A stretch of DNA of 64,000 nt from Plasmodium coatneyi (Eukaryota > Apicomplexa > Aconoidasida > Haemosporida > Plasmodiidae): positions 1,674,001 through 1,738,000 of the forward strand of contig NC_033569.1 in the NCBI RefSeq assembly GCF_001680005.1, in the 5' to 3' direction. The notes beneath the pieces were generated by a model. It was not told the origin of the DNA and did no database searches. It saw only the letters and a list, made by a program, of their open reading frames with translations. Positions 58,301-64,000 of this stretch are shown piece by piece; position 1 is the first letter of the stretch, and the number at the start of each line of letters is the position of its first letter. The position numbers and the translations under genes are program-made.

Positions 58301-61077
58301 CTACACCTAGTAGGAAAGAAATGTATTCTTCCATTATATGTCCTGCGAAGACTATGAAATAATTAGATCCTTTTCTCCTTCCACTTCTGCTCGTCGTATT
58401 TGTGTACATGTTATTCACCTGCTTATTGGATTCATCGTTTTTTTTTTCCCCACTTTTTGCTGCAGTGTCGTCCTTAACGATTCTTAGATGGCTTCCATTG
58501 CTGAGATGTATATCCAAATTCTGATCCAACCGGTTGTACATGTTCCCATTTTTGAGTCTGCGCACTCTGGTTGCCTTTTCTTCAGAATGCCCATTCTGCA
58601 AAACTTGCCTAATGCAATTTATGCTTTTTTCTTCATCCGTAAAGGAGCTAAAATCGCTGCTCAGATATTTCTCATTTGTAAAATTTAAAAAATTTAAAGA
58701 ACTCTGTTTTGAATAATCCGGTGAGGCTTTCGTCCCCTCTCTGTCTATCGCGTTTGACGTTACTAATTTTTTATAGTCCTGCACATTAATCAGCTGCAGC
58801 TGCAGGAAGTTTAATGTTTCTTCCTCATTTTTGTGCAAACATGTCCTTATAGAGATATATATATTGATAAAAATGAGTGCAAAGTTTAACTTAATCATTG
58901 AAAGGATCTCTCCTTCTGTGAAACCTAGTTCTAGGAAATAATCAAACGTCCTGCTTATGTCGGATTCCTTTATCTCTATGTCGGCAGGGGGGTCTACATA
59001 ATTCTTATAAATTTTTCTTATATCAAGTGGGTGCAATTTTAAGTGCTTGTAGTATTTATTCGAGCTATCCAGCAGGATGCTTCCGAGAAGGAAAAAGAAT
59101 ATGTAGGGTACGTTAAATATTTCGTCTTGGCTTCCTCTTCCTTTTGACCGTCGCTGTTCCTTCTCCTTTGTTCTATCTGCAATGGTACTATCCGAGTCGC
59201 TATTCGAATTTGCATGTAATTCTCCCCCTCTTTGTGCCTTTTTTTTTTTCTTTTTTTTTTTTTTCTTCCTGTGCTCATATTTGTTGGATGTCTCTTGTTC
59301 CCCTCGGCCCGATTTGCTTCCCCCATCGCCGCTACATTCGGAGTGATCCATTTTGTGGTGATCCTCCCGAACATGTGCGTGGCTACTTTTAGCTTCCCCC
59401 TTTTTGTCCTGCTTATCTGCCCAATTTAGGCTTTCCAAGAAGTTCCCTATTTTGGTGCAAATATTTGTCACATTGCTTTTGTCAGTTAAAAAACACGGAA
59501 GGACATTGAAATATAGCAGCCTGTTCTTGCTGCTGAGATGTATGATAAAGTTGTAGCATTTGTAATTAAAAAATAAGTTAAGCACATTCATAACATTTTT
59601 GTACGCATGATATAATGCTTTGTTTTTTCCCTTCTTTATTACATGCTTGAATAAGTAAGTACTTACTACATTCTGGTTGCTGTTCTTTTCTCCACATATG
59701 AAGATTAATTTGTTCCCGTGATATGACGTGTTGACGTGTGGATCCTTGGAATGAACCAGGTTTTTATATCTGCTGGGGTTGGTGGACCTTTTGGACATAC
59801 TTCCTGGTTGGTAGCCGCTCCTGCTGTGTACGCAGCTTTTTCCCGAGTTGGAAGCAGCAGCACTGCCCGGGTCTAGGCCATCGCTTGTGTGCCCCCCAAA
59901 GGAGCCATTACCAGTACCGCTAACAGAATCATTGGCAATATCATTTGTAGTTCCGTTTACCGTTCCGCTGAGAGTGCCCCCGGCAGAACCGCTGAGGGAG
60001 TCACTACCATAACCGTCCATAGAAGCGCCCCGTGGGTCGGTCCTAATGTTGAACAGTTCGTTAAAATCTATTCTAGAATTGCCCAAAATATCTTTGTGCA
60101 CGTGCGCTATTTCATCGTTGCTTTTGACATATAATTCTTTTTTCAATTCCGTTAAGTTTTTTTTCCTCTTCTTGAACTTGTCAAAATGGAAGATGCTCCT
60201 TCTGCCCAGAAACATTTTTTTTTGCCACAAGTAGCTAAACACATTTTTGTCATCTTCCCCGGAATTGTCATCAGAAGCATCATCTGAATTTTCCTGCGAT
60301 TCAAATTCGGACTCACCTTTGCCCACCTTCTTCTGTAAGGCATAATTAATGAACGAACTAAATATATAATTATTTCTATTCCTCCTTTTGAACACCAATT
60401 TGTAAAAGGCGTGCACGCACTCGTGGGGGTTTATAATAATCAGCATGTTGTTAAATATGCTCAAATAAATATTTTCATGGTATCTCTTAATGATCAAGTC
60501 GCAGATATCTGAATTTTCCCTGTACACGTAGTAAATGTCTTCTATGTTTTCCATGTTGTAGCTACGGGGAAAAAGAAGAATAAAGCATACATGTCTATAT
60601 ATGTGCATGCTCTGTCCCGCAGTGAGCAAAACTTGTTCTCTCCCATTATGCGCTCAGAATGACATATTCTTCCCCTCAGTGGAAAATGAAGACATGTTTA
60701 TTAGTGGTAGACACGAACGTGTGATATTTTCCCTCGCAATATTACCTCATGTTGTTCCCATTCTGGATAGCAAAAGTGTCGTTTTTTTTTTTTAAAAAAT
60801 AGTCATACTTGTTTTGCAAGATTAGTTGGTTATTTTTTATAGCAGAATCTGCTTTCTTCATTTTCCTTTTCCCTTTAATTAAATAATCTCCATTGAGGTT
60901 TAAGTCTTTCAAGGTACATAATTTGTCCCTTCCCTCCGATTTTAAGTAGGCATCCTCATTCCATTTTACGTGAGAAAATTTTGTCACATTTGTATCGTTC
61001 CTGTGCCTATCAGGGATTTCGCCTTTCCTTTCATTTTCCTGGTTGAATGTGGCTATTTTCTGCCTGACCCTCGACAT
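52394..61077 (-). CDS. Degenerate myosin head fused to IQ motifs and RCC1 repeats
   Basis: Exons 61077-60746, 60561-53232 and 53101-52394 give 2,789 residues. The myosin fold is recognisable from about residue 115 to 1630. In order: RYHENIYLSIFNNMLIIINP, a GFTEGEILSMIKLNFA helix, LSQLINNIYNEILHHYY (lower 50K-like), FSIVHYNDETVTYRCNN with its following region (very myosin-like HYxGxVxY), and a converter-like region before the IQs. Motor chemistry is missing: GEKNSNQN replaces GESGAGKT, HLSSKNRLL replaces NNNSSRFGK, and YVYSNSGLS replaces DIFGFE. Four or more IQ motifs follow (about 1631-1844; IVIIQNYMRRFLF, ASVYIQSWYRKI, AAVLIQSYFRRYM, AAIKIQSNYKGYV). RCC1-type blades lie at about 2058-2570 (GSNDYGQLGY, GSEHTLALSENGNVYSWGSN, AIDVCCDLDEILV|LMNN). 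The last blade is completed across intron 2, which supports that join. Large low-complexity inserts interrupt the head. ATPase activity is doubtful; a scaffold binding calmodulin-like light chains is my inference. Confidence 0.82.
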
Positions 61078-62100
61078 AACTGTTCGATCTGGCCGTGTAG
61101 TACACACCACGTGGGATGGTGCGTGCGTCCAGGTGTTCAGTTAAGCTCACCCGTGTGGTAAAGCATACTGCATGAGTGAGTAACCATTTGGAAAATGGGG
61201 GGAAACACATCCCTTCACAATTAGGTAGCACTTTCATAAGCTCAGCGCGACAAAAAAAAATGCGCTTACGTATGTATGCATACAAACGCGCACGTGAATT
61301 TTTTTGTCCGATTTGCCAAAAACACAAAAGAAACGTGTACATATGCAAACACGCACATGTGTACATAAAATATATATGTGTACTTATTTTTACCGTGCCT
61401 GCGATTGCTCTCAAAAAAATGTCACCAAAATGGGCAACGCTTTTGAAGTGAAAAACGCCGAGCGGTGCCTGGAAAAAAAGGAAAAGCAATCCTGCACATG
61501 CTCTCACTCCCACCCACTGGGGCCAAAAATTCGGTCGTGAATTTCCAAGTGCTCAAAAAAAAATGAAAAAAAGATATGAAAAAAAATGGAAAGAAAAATG
61601 ATTTCATACGCGAACAAAATTGCAAATTTTCAAAATAACAAGCGCGAAAAGGTAACTAACTGGGAAGGAAAAACCTGTGCAAAAATTGCACACTGCGAAA
61701 AAGCCATCCAACAAAAGGAGAAAAAAAATTAGGGGAAGAAATCAAATGAAATGGTCCGCCATCAGCAAATGCTCCTCAACAGTAAACACAGGTAGACAGT
61801 TTCTTTTTTTCCTTTTTTTGGCTTCTCATGTACCTACTTGGCAAAGCCTAACAAAACATGCAACGATCTGAACTGACGAAATGGAAATTTAGCCGATTAA
61901 GTGGTACATACAATTCGTGAGAAAGTAAAACCATAAAAGGGACAAAAAGAAAGGCAAACTATGCGGACATTTCTAATGGAAAGACAGGGCACACTGAGAA
62001 GCATGCCGATGAGAGGGAAGAAACTTAAGGTACGTCAGTATACCAAACTACCAGACAAAACGCAGCCTAATAGATAGCAGGATACAGAAAAAAAAAAGCC
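61078..62100. other. Divergent promoter region, about 1 kb
   Basis: Lies between the starts of the myosin-RCC1 gene (minus) and the last gene (plus). It has A runs near 61250, 61555 and 62090. An upstream in-frame ATG for the myosin gene exists at 61110 but is less likely. No other gene is seen. Confidence 0.55.
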
Positions 62101-63975
62101 ATGGGAAAGGAAACCATCAGTAATATGGGCGCCCTCAAAAAAAAGCAGAAGCTTGACGAGGAGTTGCTCGAAATAATTATCTATAACATATTATCGCTAA
62201 CCATTGTCAACGGCGAATTAAGTAAAACCTCCGCGAAAAATAAAGTAATCGATTCAATCATTGTAAAAAATGTCGATTACATTCTGAACAACTGTTTTTT
62301 CCTCTCCTTGGGGAACATTCAAAAATTGCTTTTCGTGATTGACTTGATATTGAACGATGAGGGTGTGTATTACCAATTTGGCAAAGTCTGCCAAAGGGAA
62401 AATAAAGGAACTGCGAAAAATGCGGAAATTGTGAAAATTGGGGAAGCCTCGATCTGCAGAAGTAACCCAGTTGGTGCAGCTGGGGTGGGCACCATGGAGA
62501 ATCGTATCGCACGTGCCCCTGCAAACGATGGCCCGAACGGAAAAGCCGATTTCCATAAAATGCAAAAATGTACAAGGAAAGAGGAGCGGGTAAATAGAAC
62601 AGACGGTACACACTTTACCGATAGGTATAGCCTGAACAACTATATTAAGGACATTTTCCTGTACATAGAAGAAAAAAACATCTACCTTAGTTTATTTCAT
62701 TTTAATTATATATTTAAAGATAGTGCAGATTACCAGCAGTTTTTTCTGCGAAGGTATCAAAGTTACACGTTCGAGACGTTCTCCAGGGAGGTTATGGCGT
62801 TAGCAAGGGGAGGAAATGGGTCCAGGCGGCGAGCAGGGAAACTCACCTTGAAGCGTACCCGCAAAAGCGGCCATTCTACAGTAAAACGCATGAACGGAAA
62901 GCTAAACAGTAGCTTGCGTGGAAACGAAAGAGGGTTCGCTAATTTGTTATATATTAAAAAAAAAAAATACACAAATTTGTACGATGCCGTAATGAAATAT
63001 CACAAGGAAAATTTCAATTTGAGGGGAAAAGCGGATAGTGCTGGCGGAGCATCGTCCTCATCTTCCGTAGGGGGTAACACAAGTTCTGTCTCAGCGACCA
63101 GTAACGGTACAACCACAACGCGTGGTGTAAAATGGACTAATGAAGCAACATTCATACCAGACATGGCTAAGAAAGCAAACGATGAAAATACTCAAAATAG
63201 TAACAATTATAAAGGCGTGAATGAAACTGAGGGGAAGATCAGGGAATACGTTCTATATGACCTTATAAGTAGAGAAAAAATAAAAAAATTATATAAATAT
63301 AAAAAGCACAAGTGCAAACTGATTGAGAAGAATAATTTTGTAACAAAAAAATCGTACATTCCCATTAATTTGTTTCCTAATAATAATTTACACGTAAATA
63401 ATATAAAGTTTCAAACCCTATCATCAAGCATACGTGTAAAGGTGCACTTGCTTATTCTGTTCACCAACTTGATCCTCATTTTCGATTTGCTTAATTCGTC
63501 CCTATACCCATGGGTGTACAAATTCATTTCCTTCCTTCTAAATGTACTGAACAATTTTAATTGTAAATTTTACTACTACTTGGATAATTCATCACTACTG
63601 TCCCATTTGGATAAGGAAAAATTGTTCCTACTTAATAGGAACACGTGGGATCACCATTTTGTAACAAAGGTTAGCGATGTCAATCGGGTTAACACATCCA
63701 GTAGTGCAAATAGCCTAACTGCAAAGGGGTCCTCCATTTTAAAGAAATTGGTGCAAAAAAATGCCAAGAAGGACAACAGAATTAATCTAAATTTCCCCTA
63801 TACTAATTGCGGTTATATTGAAATCTACGATAATGACAAAAAGGCCAATGCGAAGAAACTTTATTTTCATCACTTCGTTTCTGTTCAAATTTTGAAATAC
63901 TACTCCGTTTTGTCCCTATACGAGATTGAGAATTTATACAAAGGTTATACATGCTGCGCTATTTTTGTTACGTAA
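62101..63975 (+). CDS. Conserved-looking protein of unknown function, possibly continuing past the window
   Basis: Open frame of 624 codons from MGKETISNMGALKKKQKLDE. The first 100 residues are helical and hydrophobic (LLEIIIYNILSLTIVNGELS; LGNIQKLLFVIDLILNDEGV). Ser/Gly/Asn-rich inserts at about 105-175, 235-285 and 320-380 separate further structured parts. One of these (about 435-500) is strongly hydrophobic: VKVHLLILFTNLILIFDLLN and WVYKFISFLLNVLNNF. It could be one or two membrane segments or a buried helical core. I do not recognise the family. The stop at 63973-63975 overlaps a possible splice donor (AC|GTAAAG), and only 25 bases remain, so this may be only the first exon. The start has no nearby in-frame competitor upstream except in A-rich leader sequence. 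Confidence 0.68.
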   Translation: MGKETISNMGALKKKQKLDEELLEIIIYNILSLTIVNGELSKTSAKNKVIDSIIVKNVDYILNNCFFLSLGNIQKLLFVIDLILNDEGVYYQFGKVCQRENKGTAKNAEIVKIGEASICRSNPVGAAGVGTMENRIARAPANDGPNGKADFHKMQKCTRKEERVNRTDGTHFTDRYSLNNYIKDIFLYIEEKNIYLSLFHFNYIFKDSADYQQFFLRRYQSYTFETFSREVMALARGGNGSRRRAGKLTLKRTRKSGHSTVKRMNGKLNSSLRGNERGFANLLYIKKKKYTNLYDAVMKYHKENFNLRGKADSAGGASSSSSVGGNTSSVSATSNGTTTTRGVKWTNEATFIPDMAKKANDENTQNSNNYKGVNETEGKIREYVLYDLISREKIKKLYKYKKHKCKLIEKNNFVTKKSYIPINLFPNNNLHVNNIKFQTLSSSIRVKVHLLILFTNLILIFDLLNSSLYPWVYKFISFLLNVLNNFNCKFYYYLDNSSLLSHLDKEKLFLLNRNTWDHHFVTKVSDVNRVNTSSSANSLTAKGSSILKKLVQKNAKKDNRINLNFPYTNCGYIEIYDNDKKANAKKLYFHHFVSVQILKYYSVLSLYEIENLYKGYTCCAIFVT

Positions 63976-64000
63976 AGTTGGTGGAACATTGTCCGGTGTG

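Noticed and set aside
1..64000. tRNA genes, rRNA, CRISPR arrays, mobile elements, telomere-type heptamer repeats
   Set aside because: I looked for tRNA T-arm signatures, direct repeat-spacer patterns, transposase or reverse-transcriptase motifs and GGGTTYA arrays, and saw none.

Overview
The window is a nuclear chromosome segment of a malaria parasite (genus Plasmodium), most likely from the vivax/knowlesi/cynomolgi group. The grounds are the moderate base composition with long A or T runs, intergenic spaces of 1-7 kb, short GT-AG introns in otherwise compact genes, low-complexity Asn/Ser/Lys inserts, and recognisable Plasmodium proteins: an alveolin, HP1, and a SET10-type methyltransferase beside HP1. 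From memory, the order alveolin IMC1h ... SET10 - HP1 matches P. falciparum chromosome 12. The exact species cannot be fixed from the sequence.

Layout. 1-1096 (-): partial EIPR1/TSSC1-like WD40 protein cut by the window edge. 2000-4492 (-): helical-repeat (heptatricopeptide-like) protein, probably mitochondrial. 6689-8263 (-): alveolin, probably IMC1h. 11267-15178 (+): nine-exon coiled-coil protein with two related helical modules. 15512-16384 (-): four-exon, 108-residue membrane protein. 17530-19608 (-): eight-exon protein with a signal peptide, built from tiny exons. 23327-28999 (+): SET10-like SET/PHD protein. 36284-37111 (+): HP1, after a 7.3 kb gene-free gap. 40102-44668 (+): six-exon coiled-coil protein. 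46197-48056 (-): four-exon membrane protein with a signal-plus-transit-like leader, probably apicoplast. 49020-49964 (+): Tsr3. 50322-51869 (-): CWF19-like splicing factor. 52394-61077 (-): 2,789-residue fusion of a degenerate myosin head, IQ motifs and RCC1 repeats. 62101-63975 (+): unrecognised protein that may continue past the edge.

Five gene models (11267-15178, 15512-16384, 17530-19608, 40102-44668 and 46197-48056) and the end exons of the myosin gene were assembled by hand from splice sites and reading-frame phase. Every join is GT-AG and keeps frame, but none has been tested with RNA.

How the genes relate. This is not an operon. The clearest functional pairing is SET10 next to HP1, a candidate activating H3K4 methyltransferase beside the main heterochromatin reader. 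The other genes serve the pellicle skeleton (alveolin), RNA biology (Tsr3, CWF19, helical-repeat protein), membrane traffic (EIPR1-like) and probably the apicoplast. The most unusual items are the myosin-like protein without recognisable ATP-binding motifs, the hidden secreted eight-exon gene, and a dense cluster of GTAC motifs far upstream of HP1.
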